Shown: positions 37,776 to 47,788 of the stretch, piece by piece
Numbering within the stretch: position 1 is the first letter of the stretch
How the letters are laid out: every line of letters starts with the position of its first letter
Origin: an uncultured Granulosicoccus sp.
GTDB taxonomy: Bacteria > Pseudomonadota > Gammaproteobacteria > Granulosicoccales > Granulosicoccaceae
Assembly: GCA_937991945.1 (NCBI GenBank)
Contig: CALKLO010000039.1
Span: 1 to 64,000, forward strand
DNA: 64,000 nucleotides
Direction of reading: 5' to 3'
The notes under the pieces: generated by a model
Database searches by the model: none
Told to the model about the DNA's origin: nothing
What the model saw: the letters and a program-made list of their open reading frames with translations, nothing else
Program-made: the position numbers and the translations under genes

Positions 37776-37936
37776 GCAACCTGCCCTCTTCCATAAAGAA
37801 TGTACAAGATACTTCCCGCATAAAGACACAAGGCGATGACACCCAACGTGAGCGGTATCCGGTAGCGTTTGAAGAACCCCGGAGACGGTGTGTCTCCAGG
37901 GTTACTTTCAGCACTTTTTACTGGGTTATTACTCAT
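37772..37936 (-). CDS. Small single-helix protein between ctaD and ctaG
   Basis: A 54-residue open frame starts at ATG 37936 and ends in a TGA that overlaps the ctaG start. It has a polar N-terminus (MSNNPVKSAESNPG), a basic FFKRYR segment and one membrane helix (IPLTLGVIALCLYAGSILYILY), then GRGQVA. The place, size and single helix match the cytochrome oxidase small assembly proteins found in cox loci of beta- and gammaproteobacteria. Overlapping coupling with ctaG makes it very probably real. Confidence 0.82.
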   Translation of the reverse strand: MSNNPVKSAESNPGDTPSPGFFKRYRIPLTLGVIALCLYAGSILYILYGRGQVA

Positions 37937-37971
37937 TAAAGTGACTTTATCTTTATTGCGCTAACGACCGA

Positions 37972-39603
37972 CTAGCGAGTAACCGTTGAAGGTTCGATAG
38001 TCGGTGCTGTTTCAAAGGTGTGGTATGGCGCAGGCGATGCAACTGTCCACTCAAGACCACGAGCTCCTTCCCATACTTCTGCTGTCGCCTTCTCGCCGCC
38101 ACGAACACACTTGACGATGATGTAGACAAACATCAGTTGGCTGAAGCCGAAACCGAATGCACCGATAGTTGCAATCATGTTCCAGTCAGCGAATTGCAGG
38201 CTGTAGTCAGGAATACGACGAGGCATGCCAGCTAGTCCAACAAAGTGCATTGGGAAGAACAAGACATTTACGAAGATAGTTGAGATCCAGAAGTGCATCT
38301 TTCCTAGCTTTTCGTCGTACATGTTGCCAGTCCACTTAGGCAACCAGTAGTACGTTGCAGCCATCAGTGAATAGATTGCACCAGGGACCAACACGTAGTG
38401 GAAGTGAGCAACAACGAAGTAGGTATCGTGGTATTGGATATCCGCAGGTGTAATGGCAAGCATAAGACCTGACAGACCACCAACAGTAAACATGATAACG
38501 AAGCCAATAGCGAACAGCATAGGCGTTTCGAAAGTCATGGCTCCACGCCACATGGTAGCAACCCAGTTAAACACCTTAACGCCGGTCGGCACCGAGATAA
38601 GCATGGTTGAGAACATAAAGAACAGCTCACCAGCCAAAGGCATACCCGTAGTGAACATGTGGTGAGCCCAAACGATAAACGACAAGAAAGCGATGGATGC
38701 CGTTGCGTAAACCATTGAGTCATAACCGAACAGTTCTTTACGAGCAAAGGTTGGGATGATTGAAGAGACGATACCAAAGGCTGGCAGAATCAAGATATAC
38801 ACTTCAGGGTGACCAAAGAACCAGAAAATATGCTGGAACATAACTGGATCACCACCGCCAGCAGCACTGAAAAAGCTTGTGCCGAAATAACGGTCCGTAA
38901 GCAACATGGTTACAGCCCCTGCAAATACCGGAATAGTGGCAATTAGCAAGTAAGCCGTGATCAGCCATGTCCATACGAACATTGGCATTTTCATGAAAGT
39001 CATGCCAGGAGCGCGCATGTTGAATATCGTTGCAACGATATTAATAGAGCCCATGACAGACGATATACCCAAGAAATGGATAGCAAATATTACGAAAGCA
39101 AAGCTATCGCCCATTTGCAGAACCAACGGTGGATACAACGTCCAACCACCCGCTGGGCCGCCACTGTCCATGAACAATGTGGATAGCATGATGGTGAAGG
39201 CGAAAGGCATGATCCAGAAAGACCAGTTGTTCAGTCTTGGAAGAGCCATATCTGGTGCACCGATCATCATCGGTATCATCCAGTTAGCCAAGCCAACAAA
39301 CGCCGGCATGACCACACCGAAGATCATGACAATGGCGTGCATTGTTGTCATGGAGTTGAAGAACATCGGATCAACGATTTGGATACCAGGCTGGAACAAT
39401 TCAGCACGGATAACCAGAGCCATAGCTCCGCCGATGAAAAACATAACTAGAGAGAACCAAAGGTACAACGTACCGATGTCTTTATGGTTGGTCGTTGTGA
39501 CCCAACGCATTAAGCCCGGTGCAGGTCCGTGATGGCCATGGTCATCACCGTGATCGTGGTTATGATCATCGGCTGCATGGTGAGTGACGTCATTTGAACT
39601 CAT
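37972..39603 (-). CDS. ctaD: Cytochrome c oxidase subunit I
   Basis: The catalytic subunit (543 residues, twelve helices) holds heme A and the heme a3-CuB centre where oxygen is reduced. GHPEVYILILPAFG carries the CuB histidine and the glutamate of type A1 oxidases; WAHHMFTTG supplies two more CuB histidines, and HDTYFVVAHFHYVL holds the heme ligands. The N-terminal ~27 residues are unusually histidine- and aspartate-rich (HHAADDHNHDHGDDHGHHG), a possible metal-binding tail. It overlaps the ctaC stop by one base. Confidence 0.98.
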   Translation of the reverse strand: MSSNDVTHHAADDHNHDHGDDHGHHGPAPGLMRWVTTTNHKDIGTLYLWFSLVMFFIGGAMALVIRAELFQPGIQIVDPMFFNSMTTMHAIVMIFGVVMPAFVGLANWMIPMMIGAPDMALPRLNNWSFWIMPFAFTIMLSTLFMDSGGPAGGWTLYPPLVLQMGDSFAFVIFAIHFLGISSVMGSINIVATIFNMRAPGMTFMKMPMFVWTWLITAYLLIATIPVFAGAVTMLLTDRYFGTSFFSAAGGGDPVMFQHIFWFFGHPEVYILILPAFGIVSSIIPTFARKELFGYDSMVYATASIAFLSFIVWAHHMFTTGMPLAGELFFMFSTMLISVPTGVKVFNWVATMWRGAMTFETPMLFAIGFVIMFTVGGLSGLMLAITPADIQYHDTYFVVAHFHYVLVPGAIYSLMAATYYWLPKWTGNMYDEKLGKMHFWISTIFVNVLFFPMHFVGLAGMPRRIPDYSLQFADWNMIATIGAFGFGFSQLMFVYIIVKCVRGGEKATAEVWEGARGLEWTVASPAPYHTFETAPTIEPSTVTR

Positions 39604-40847
39604 CAGTTGACTCCCGTAGTTGTATTCGTATCAGGCAGTAACGCAACGCTCTCAGGAGCGCGGATGTCTACACCGTTGCGCAACGACTTAATGTGCGAAG
39701 GTTGAAGAGTGTCGCCTGTGTTGTTTCCAAAAGCGTTTCGCTGGAAAGTAATGACCGCTGCTAAATCGGCGTCACTCAGCACTTCACTAAATTGAGACAT
39801 CATTGACCCGTCGATACCGTTCATTACGGTGTCGATGTGCTTGTCGATGCTGCCAGTTGCGACGTCACTTCCGCCGATAGCTGGGAACATGCCTGGAATT
39901 CCTTGACCTTCCGCCTGGTGGCAGCTCATGCAGTTTGCTTGGTAAACCTTCTCACCAACGCTCACTAGCTCTTGATGAGCCCACTGACGATCGGCCTGCT
40001 CAGATACTGATGCCATAGCCAATTGCTTTTCAGCGACCCAGATATCGAACTCTTCTTGAGGAACGGCTCTGACAACGATAGGCATAAACCCGTGACCACG
40101 ACCGCATAGCTCTGCGCATTTACCGTGGTATACGCCAGGCTCTTCAATCAGTGCCCAGTTTTCGTTGATAAACCCAGGGATAGCATCTTTCTTAACCGCC
40201 AAATCAGGAACCCACCAAGAATGGATTACATCAGCAGCTGTATGCAGGAAGCGAATCTTTTTGCCAACAGGGATGACTAGCTCGTTGTCCACCTCTTTCA
40301 GGTAGACGCCACCTTCGCTGTCACCACGCTTTCTAGAAGGAGAAAAAGTCGCCTCTAAGTCAACATCAGAGCCCATTTGACGAGCTTCGTTATGGCTCGG
40401 CTCTAGTTGGCTGTAGAAAGAGACGCCGCTGTCCATGTATTCGTACTGCCAGCGCCATTGGTAAGCGGTGACTTTAATGGACATCTCAGAATCACTGAAA
40501 TCTTCCATTTTGATGAGGACGCGCGCCGCTGGAATGGCCATAGCAATCAAGATTACTAATGGAACGACAGTCCAGACTATTTCAACGGTTGTGCTCTCAT
40601 GGAATGTCGCAGGTTTGACGCCTTTAGATTTGCGGTGAGCAAACATGGAATAGATCATGACACCGAACACTGCAGCGCCGATGGCACAGCAAATGTAGAA
40701 AATCCGCATATGGAGGGTATAAACCTCGTTGCTGATCTCCGTTACGCCTTGCGGCATGTTCAACGCTCCCCATTCTGCCGAGGCACCAAAAGGCACCAAC
40801 AACAGCATCAACGACAGAAGCGCCCAACGAGAAACGTTAGACGTCAT
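39603..40847 (-). CDS. ctaC: Cytochrome c oxidase subunit II with fused cytochrome c domain
   Basis: A 414-residue subunit II. A signal peptide is followed by two helices, then the cupredoxin domain with the CuA site CAELCGRGHGFM (C-x3-C-x3-H-x2-M). The C-terminal part carries a class I cytochrome c domain with heme motif CMSCH and a later methionine ligand candidate in MMSQFSEVL. The fusion defines a caa3-type oxidase that takes electrons through its own cytochrome. The upstream GGAGAG is a good ribosome site. Confidence 0.96.
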   Translation of the reverse strand: MTSNVSRWALLSLMLLLVPFGASAEWGALNMPQGVTEISNEVYTLHMRIFYICCAIGAAVFGVMIYSMFAHRKSKGVKPATFHESTTVEIVWTVVPLVILIAMAIPAARVLIKMEDFSDSEMSIKVTAYQWRWQYEYMDSGVSFYSQLEPSHNEARQMGSDVDLEATFSPSRKRGDSEGGVYLKEVDNELVIPVGKKIRFLHTAADVIHSWWVPDLAVKKDAIPGFINENWALIEEPGVYHGKCAELCGRGHGFMPIVVRAVPQEEFDIWVAEKQLAMASVSEQADRQWAHQELVSVGEKVYQANCMSCHQAEGQGIPGMFPAIGGSDVATGSIDKHIDTVMNGIDGSMMSQFSEVLSDADLAAVITFQRNAFGNNTGDTLQPSHIKSLRNGVDIRAPESVALLPDTNTTTGVN

Positions 40848-40881
40848 AACTACTCTCCAAAAAATTAAAAAAAAATCAATT

Positions 40882-40896
40882 GGCGCGCTTTGCGCC
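40882..40896. repeat. Short inverted repeat upstream of ctaC
   Basis: GGCGC and GCGCC flank GCTTT, 35 bases before the ctaC start on the minus strand, next to a run of adenines. It may be a leader hairpin or regulator site for the oxidase operon; evidence is weak. Confidence 0.25.
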
Positions 40897-40989
40897 GCAA
40901 CCTATTGAACTTAACCCTCAGCCCGTTGGCAAAGCGTCAGCTCGGTAACTCTGTTTCGTGCATACCTTGACGATTGAAAAGCCTGCCGG

Positions 40990-41463
40990 CTAACCTTTCA
41001 AGGCACTCTGCAATTCTGTATATAGCGCTTTTTTTTCTTCCCTGTTGAGACTACTGCCTAGAACGTAACGTTTTCCATGCGCTGATACGCTCAAGTCTCC
41101 TACTTCGAAAATATTATCGGAGCAGTAGTATGACAACTGACTAAACTGGCGTGGCAAGTTTACAGTGAGATCGGGTTGATTGTAGCCCCACTCCAAACGA
41201 ATAGCCTCATTGTTGAGCGTAATTACCTCTTTTCTGGACAACCTTTTCAACGTTAGATACAGACAAGCAACAATTAAGGCGATTTCGGCCCCTGCGAACG
41301 GTATCACCATCCATAAACCGAAAGTTGCCAAAGCCACTGCGACTCCCATACAGATGAAACCTAGACTTGCGGCCAGATAGAGATTGGCGCGCCAACTCAT
41401 TGACTGATTGCCTTTAACAATCACTCTAGTGGTCTTGCCGTTCTCCGCCTGAATCTCAATCAC
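40990..41463 (-). CDS. DUF2244 membrane protein
   Basis: A 157-residue protein with two helices (about residues 29-50 and 52-72) and a soluble C-terminal domain including LEWGYNQPDLTVNLPR, matching DUF2244. Such proteins are often found next to cytochrome oxidase genes, as here, upstream of ctaC in the same direction, 142 bases away. No function is established. The start codon is a GTG. Confidence 0.8.
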   Translation of the reverse strand: MIEIQAENGKTTRVIVKGNQSMSWRANLYLAASLGFICMGVAVALATFGLWMVIPFAGAEIALIVACLYLTLKRLSRKEVITLNNEAIRLEWGYNQPDLTVNLPRQFSQLSYYCSDNIFEVGDLSVSAHGKRYVLGSSLNREEKKALYTELQSALKG

Positions 41464-41585
41464 AGTCAGTATCCATCACTAACGCTGGGGTGGACGTGTG
41501 TACTCGTGCTTCTATTTACGGTAAACCGCACCTAATGGTTGTCACTAACTTACCTGCAGCTAATGTCGTGCCAGCATTATCACTC

Positions 41586-42485
41586 CTAACGCTCGATTTT
41601 ACTGCTCCAAGACCCACGTAGGCTGTCCACGGGTATTTTAAATTCGGAATCACTGTTTTTCCTGGACGGATGTAATTCACCCTTCCAGCCATGCCCGTGA
41701 ACTAACTCTAGTGACACAACAAAGCGTTGTTGCTCACTTACAAAGGCTCGAAGGCGGTCACGAACCCGAGTCGACATCAACCCCAGCCGGCGTCCCGCAG
41801 CAATATTTCCAGCACCAATGCATCTCAACTCATGCTGCAACTCATCAATGCTGGGGTAGTCGACATTTAACGCATCTCTATCGAGCACTGGGGCGGCAAA
41901 CCCTGCGGCCATCAATGAATCGCCGATATGATGCATATCGATCAACCCGAACTCATGCAAATAACCATCTATTGAAGCCCAAGCGGCTCGGTATTCCATT
42001 AGCGTGTCTGGCCCCGCACTAACAAACATAAATGCCCCACCCGGCTTGAGAATTCTAGCGACCTCTTCAAAGACCCGATGCGGTGAATGGCACCACGGCA
42101 GCAATAAGTTAGACACGACCAGATCATGCGACTCACTGGCAAATGGTAGCGAATGAGGATCACACTCAACGCGACTGGGGCTTTTAGGCTGCGAACGCAA
42201 CCAACTCGGCCAACTTCGCGGTAGTGGCGTTTGCGCCTTCGTTACAAAATCACAGCCGGTTACTTGAGCATCTGGGTAGCGTTGCTGCAACGTGTCTAGT
42301 TGATAACCCGTCCGACACCCCAAGTCCAACACCCTTGACGGTGTAATGGCTAGAAGATCGAGCCTATCCTGCAATTGCTTAGAGGTTGCCTCATAAACCG
42401 CAGAATGCGCGTCAAACTCGTGCTGCCAACGTTGAAGCTGGCGACGCACTTGGGCCACAGTGCCCGGTTGAATAAGCGAGCTCAT
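41586..42485 (-). CDS. BioC-like SAM-dependent methyltransferase
   Basis: A 299-residue class I methyltransferase. The SAM-binding motif is RVLDLGCRTGYQ (about residues 51-62), followed by CDPHSLPFASESHDLVVSNLLLPW (in parts) and ILKPGGAFMFVSAGP. The C-terminal part (FAAPVLDRDALNVDYPSIDELQHELR, in parts, then GAGNIAAGRR) resembles BioC, which methylates malonyl-ACP to start biotin synthesis. No bio genes are adjacent, so BioC is likely but not certain. A gene-specific bioC call would need the rest of the genome. Confidence 0.75.
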   Translation of the reverse strand: MSSLIQPGTVAQVRRQLQRWQHEFDAHSAVYEATSKQLQDRLDLLAITPSRVLDLGCRTGYQLDTLQQRYPDAQVTGCDFVTKAQTPLPRSWPSWLRSQPKSPSRVECDPHSLPFASESHDLVVSNLLLPWCHSPHRVFEEVARILKPGGAFMFVSAGPDTLMEYRAAWASIDGYLHEFGLIDMHHIGDSLMAAGFAAPVLDRDALNVDYPSIDELQHELRCIGAGNIAAGRRLGLMSTRVRDRLRAFVSEQQRFVVSLELVHGHGWKGELHPSRKNSDSEFKIPVDSLRGSWSSKIER

Positions 42486-42582
42486 GAGTTCAGATTGCTG
42501 GGCAGATTAATCAAAGGCTGGATTTTGAACGCATTATTCTTATATAGTCCGAGATATCTGACATGACCTAGGACACAGATTC

Positions 42583-43188
42583 TTGTTTAGCGCTGATCTT
42601 GCCATACCCGCACTCATTGTTGGCGTTCTTGCGTATCTCGCAGGTTCAGTTTCAGCAGCCATCGTCGTTTGCAAGGCAATGGGACTCAACGATCCCCGCA
42701 CAGAAGGCTCTGGAAACCCAGGCGCAACAAACGTTTTACGTGTCGGCGGAAAGCTGCCCGCAGCTCTGACTCTGGTGGGCGATGCTCTAAAGGGTTTTCT
42801 GCCGGTGCTCATTACATCAATGGTTGTAGAGCATCCACCTACGATTGCCCTCGCCGCGCTGGCGGCATTTCTCGGGCATTTGTATCCCATATTTTTTGAT
42901 TTTCGCGGAGGCAAAGGCGTTGCTACGGCCTTTGGAGCACTACTCGGATTAGACTTAACGATTGGTGCACTCGCATTGCTTACCTGGTTGGCCTTTAGTC
43001 TTACGTTCAAGCGCTCATCACTAGCAGCTCTGCTGACTTTCGTTCTAACCCCAGCCTACCTTCTGTTTGATGGTCAAACTACGTATGCCGTCGTTTTCGT
43101 CATCATTGGTGCGCTAATTTTTTACACCCACCGCGCTAATATTCAACGCTTGCTGGCTGGAACCGAGCCGTTGATAGGCAAACGCTAA
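42583..43188 (+). CDS. plsY: Glycerol-3-phosphate acyltransferase PlsY
   Basis: PlsY transfers an acyl group from acyl-phosphate to glycerol 3-phosphate, the first step of phospholipid synthesis in the inner membrane. The conserved motifs are present: AGSVSAAIVVCK, GSGNPGATNVLRVGGK and HLYPIFFDFRGGKGVAT. At 201 residues it is full length. The start appears to be a TTG, with AGGAC about nine bases upstream; no nearby in-frame ATG exists. It is convergent with tsaD; its usual close partner folB is at 17.5 kb. Confidence 0.94.
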   Translation: MFSADLAIPALIVGVLAYLAGSVSAAIVVCKAMGLNDPRTEGSGNPGATNVLRVGGKLPAALTLVGDALKGFLPVLITSMVVEHPPTIALAALAAFLGHLYPIFFDFRGGKGVATAFGALLGLDLTIGALALLTWLAFSLTFKRSSLAALLTFVLTPAYLLFDGQTTYAVVFVIIGALIFYTHRANIQRLLAGTEPLIGKR

Positions 43189-43210
43189 TTAAGCGACCTG
43201 CCCCTTCAAT

Positions 43211-44227
43211 TTATACAAGGCTATCCAAAGGCCAACGAGGCCGTACCTTCACGCCTAACTCTGAAGTCTCCCCACGCGCCAAACGCTGAGCGCCTGCCAA
43301 TGCGATCATGGCCCCATTGTCTGTGCAGAATTCAAGTCGAGGGTAGAAGACTTCAACTCCATCAGAGGCAAGCGCATCGGCTGCACGACGAAGTTGACTG
43401 TTAGCACTCACACCCCCTGAAATCACTAACCGTGACAGACCCGTTTGCTTCAACGCCTTCTGGCTTTTTCCAATAAGCACGTCAACCACGGCCTGCTCAA
43501 AACTGGCGGCCAAATCAGCCATGAACTGCGGATGGTCCTCATCAGAGCCTTTGAAGGCCTTGTATCGTGTAATCGCGGCTGTTTTTAGTCCACTGAAGCT
43601 GAAGTCCAGATTAGGCCTATCCATCATGGGCCGAGGCAAACTAACGTTGCTCGCATCGCCGCTTTGCGCCAACTTGGATAGAGCAGGACCGCCCGGGTAC
43701 CCCAAACCGAGCATTTTGGCCGTTTTATCAAACGCCTCACCCGCCGCATCGTCAATGGATTCACCGAGCAGCTCGTAATGACCCAAATCCGTCACACTAA
43801 CCAGCTGCGTGTGCCCTCCCGATACTAATAAACACAGAAAAGGGAACGTTGGAGGCTCATCTTCTAGCATGGGCGCCAACAAATGCCCCTCTAAATGATG
43901 AACACCTAGCGCAGGGCGTTGAATGGCCCAGGCAAGCCCCTGCGCCATCATGGCTCCTGTCAGCAGCGCACCCGCCAACCCAGGGCCCGCCGTATAAGCG
44001 ACAGCGTCTATGTCAGTGAGTGAAATATCAGCCATTTCACAGACTTGCCGAGTTAAAGGCACCAAGCGCCGCACGTGATCTCGCGATGCCAGCTCAGGCA
44101 CCACCCCTCCGTACAAGGCATGCAAATCGACCTGACTGAACAACGAATGAGCCAAAAGTCCGTCTTTCATACTGTAGAGAGCGAGGCCAGTTTCGTCGCA
44201 GGAGCTCTCGATTCCGAGTGTAATCAT
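43211..44227 (-). CDS. tsaD: tRNA N6-adenosine threonylcarbamoyltransferase TsaD
   Basis: TsaD transfers the threonylcarbamoyl group to A37 of ANN-decoding tRNAs, working with TsaB, TsaE and TsaC. The ASKHA-fold protein (338 residues from the ATG at 44227) starts [16 protein letters not shown] and has the metal-binding HHLEGH motif, [20 protein letters not shown] and [11 protein letters not shown]. The start at 44227 is preferred; a TTG four codons earlier is possible. It is divergent from rpsU, the standard gammaproteobacterial order. Confidence 0.96.
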   Translation of the reverse strand: MITLGIESSCDETGLALYSMKDGLLAHSLFSQVDLHALYGGVVPELASRDHVRRLVPLTRQVCEMADISLTDIDAVAYTAGPGLAGALLTGAMMAQGLAWAIQRPALGVHHLEGHLLAPMLEDEPPTFPFLCLLVSGGHTQLVSVTDLGHYELLGESIDDAAGEAFDKTAKMLGLGYPGGPALSKLAQSGDASNVSLPRPMMDRPNLDFSFSGLKTAAITRYKAFKGSDEDHPQFMADLAASFEQAVVDVLIGKSQKALKQTGLSRLVISGGVSANSQLRRAADALASDGVEVFYPRLEFCTDNGAMIALAGAQRLARGETSELGVKVRPRWPLDSLV

Positions 44228-44257
44228 GGTTTTTTTCAAAAAAAATATCGCGAAAAT

Positions 44258-44287
44258 TTGAGTTTATGGCACAGAACCCGTTATAGT
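44258..44287 (+). promoter_or_regulatory. Sigma-70-type promoter of rpsU
   Basis: TTGAGT at 44258-44263 and TATAGT at 44282-44287 are separated by 18 bases. The -10 lies 36 bases before the rpsU start, between the divergent tsaD and rpsU genes. Confidence 0.6.
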
Positions 44288-44323
44288 AGAGGGCTTTCCG
44301 CTCTCCAGCCGAGTAATTCTTTA

Positions 44324-44539
44324 ATGCCTTCAGTACGTGTCAAAGAGAACGAACCATTCGAAATGGCCCTGCGCCGTTTCAAGCGATCTTGCGAAAAAGC
44401 GGGAGTTCTTACAGAAACTCGCCGTCGTGAGTTTTACGAAAAGCCCACTACCGAGCGTAAGCGCAAGGCAGCAGCGGCCGTAAAACGTCACCAAAAGAAG
44501 GTTTCTAAAGAATCTTCACGTCGCGTAAGAATGTACTAG
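44324..44539 (+). CDS. rpsU: 30S ribosomal protein S21
   Basis: A 71-residue basic protein starting [20 protein letters not shown], with [15 protein letters not shown] and a lysine/arginine-rich end, typical of S21. S21 helps pairing of mRNA leaders with 16S rRNA. In many gammaproteobacteria it is followed by dnaG and rpoD; here yqeY follows and then gltD, so the classic macromolecular-synthesis operon is not present at this place. Confidence 0.97.
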   Translation: MPSVRVKENEPFEMALRRFKRSCEKAGVLTETRRREFYEKPTTERKRKAAAAVKRHQKKVSKESSRRVRMY

Positions 44540-44540
44540 A

Positions 44541-44596
44541 AACAACGACCTGGCTGCTGAGTTATTCTCAACTCGGCTCACCATTCGTTGTTTTTG
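44541..44596 (+). terminator. Terminator of rpsU
   Basis: AACAACGA (44541-44548) pairs with TCGTTGTT (44585-44592), closing a 36-base interior that contains its own GAGTT/AACTC stem, and is followed by TTTTTG. It starts two bases after the rpsU stop. It should separate rpsU from yqeY. Confidence 0.7.
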
Positions 44597-44630
44597 TTGA
44601 CCGGGCAATCCTACATTGCCCGTAATCAAC
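44596..44630. repeat. Hairpin in the rpsU-yqeY gap
   Basis: CGGGCAAT (44602-44609) pairs with ATTGCCCG (44615-44622) around CCTAC, and an outer GTTGA/TCAAC pair extends the stem to 44596-44630. No T-run follows. It lies directly behind the rpsU terminator and might be a leader element of yqeY or a second terminator; no gene was recognised in 44540-44740. Confidence 0.4.
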
Positions 44631-44740
44631 GGTTTGCTAGTCTCCATACCCAAGCATTGTGCTGGGCTTTTCTGTGCCCGCTGCACACTAAAGATTCACG
44701 CGCATAGCCCTTATTCTATCTAGTTAAGTGGAGCATCGTG

Positions 44741-45190
44741 ATGAGCGAGACCCGTCAGCGCGTAATGGACGATATCAAGACAGCAATGAAGGCTGGTGAC
44801 AAACCCCGCCTTGCAACGCTGCGTCTAATGTCCGCCGCAATCAAGCAAAAAGAAGTTGATGAACGCATAGAGCTGAACGAAGAGCAAACGCTTGCCATCT
44901 TCGACAAGCTGATGAAGCAGCGAAGAGAATCAATTAGCCAATACGAAAGCGCTGGTCGCGACGATTTGGTTGCTCAAGAAGAATTCGAAGCCAACATTAT
45001 CAAGACTTATATGCCTGAGGCATTAAGCGATGATGAAATATCTGCGATCATTGTGGATGCTATCTCGACATCAGGTGCCGCGTCAGTAAAAGACATGGGT
45101 AAAGTCATGGGCTTAGTTAAACCAAAGCTTCAAGGCCGTGCCGATATGTCTAGCGTCAGCAAAACCATCAAAGATCGCCTTAACTCGTGA
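44741..45190 (+). CDS. GatB/YqeY domain protein
   Basis: A 149-residue protein of the YqeY family, which resembles the tRNA-binding tail domain of GatB. It contains LRLMSAAIKQKEVDERIEL, RRESISQYESAGRDDL and the late GKVMGLVKPKLQGRADMSSV. A role linked to tRNA is supposed but not shown. The ATG at 44741 has GTGGAG seven bases upstream; an adjacent GTG at 44738 is possible. Confidence 0.92.
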   Translation: MSETRQRVMDDIKTAMKAGDKPRLATLRLMSAAIKQKEVDERIELNEEQTLAIFDKLMKQRRESISQYESAGRDDLVAQEEFEANIIKTYMPEALSDDEISAIIVDAISTSGAASVKDMGKVMGLVKPKLQGRADMSSVSKTIKDRLNS

Positions 45191-45240
45191 TCTTTTAGTT
45201 ATGAGCCCGTCGCCACGGGCTCGTTAAGGTTAAGGAATAA

Positions 45241-47729
<2,489 letters not shown>

Positions 47730-47750
47730 AAATACGATAGGTAGGAGTCA

Positions 47751-47773
47751 AAGCCTGCTAACAAAGCAGGCTT
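47751..47773. terminator. Hairpin between hemE and ponA
   Basis: A perfect 9-base stem AAGCCTGCT/AGCAGGCTT with loop AACAA lies midway between the convergent hemE and ponA genes. The U-rich tails are short on both strands, so it is a plausible but weak bidirectional terminator. Confidence 0.6.
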
Positions 47774-47788
47774 ACACAACGAGCAACG

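Noticed and set aside
38957-39532. A 191-codon open frame on the plus strand
   Set aside because: It lies entirely antisense to the strongly conserved ctaD gene and its product has no recognisable domain; the open frame follows from codon bias of the opposite strand.
41586-42485. Definite bioC
   Set aside because: Sequence pattern is BioC-like, but no other biotin gene is adjacent, so I left it as BioC-like without a gene symbol.
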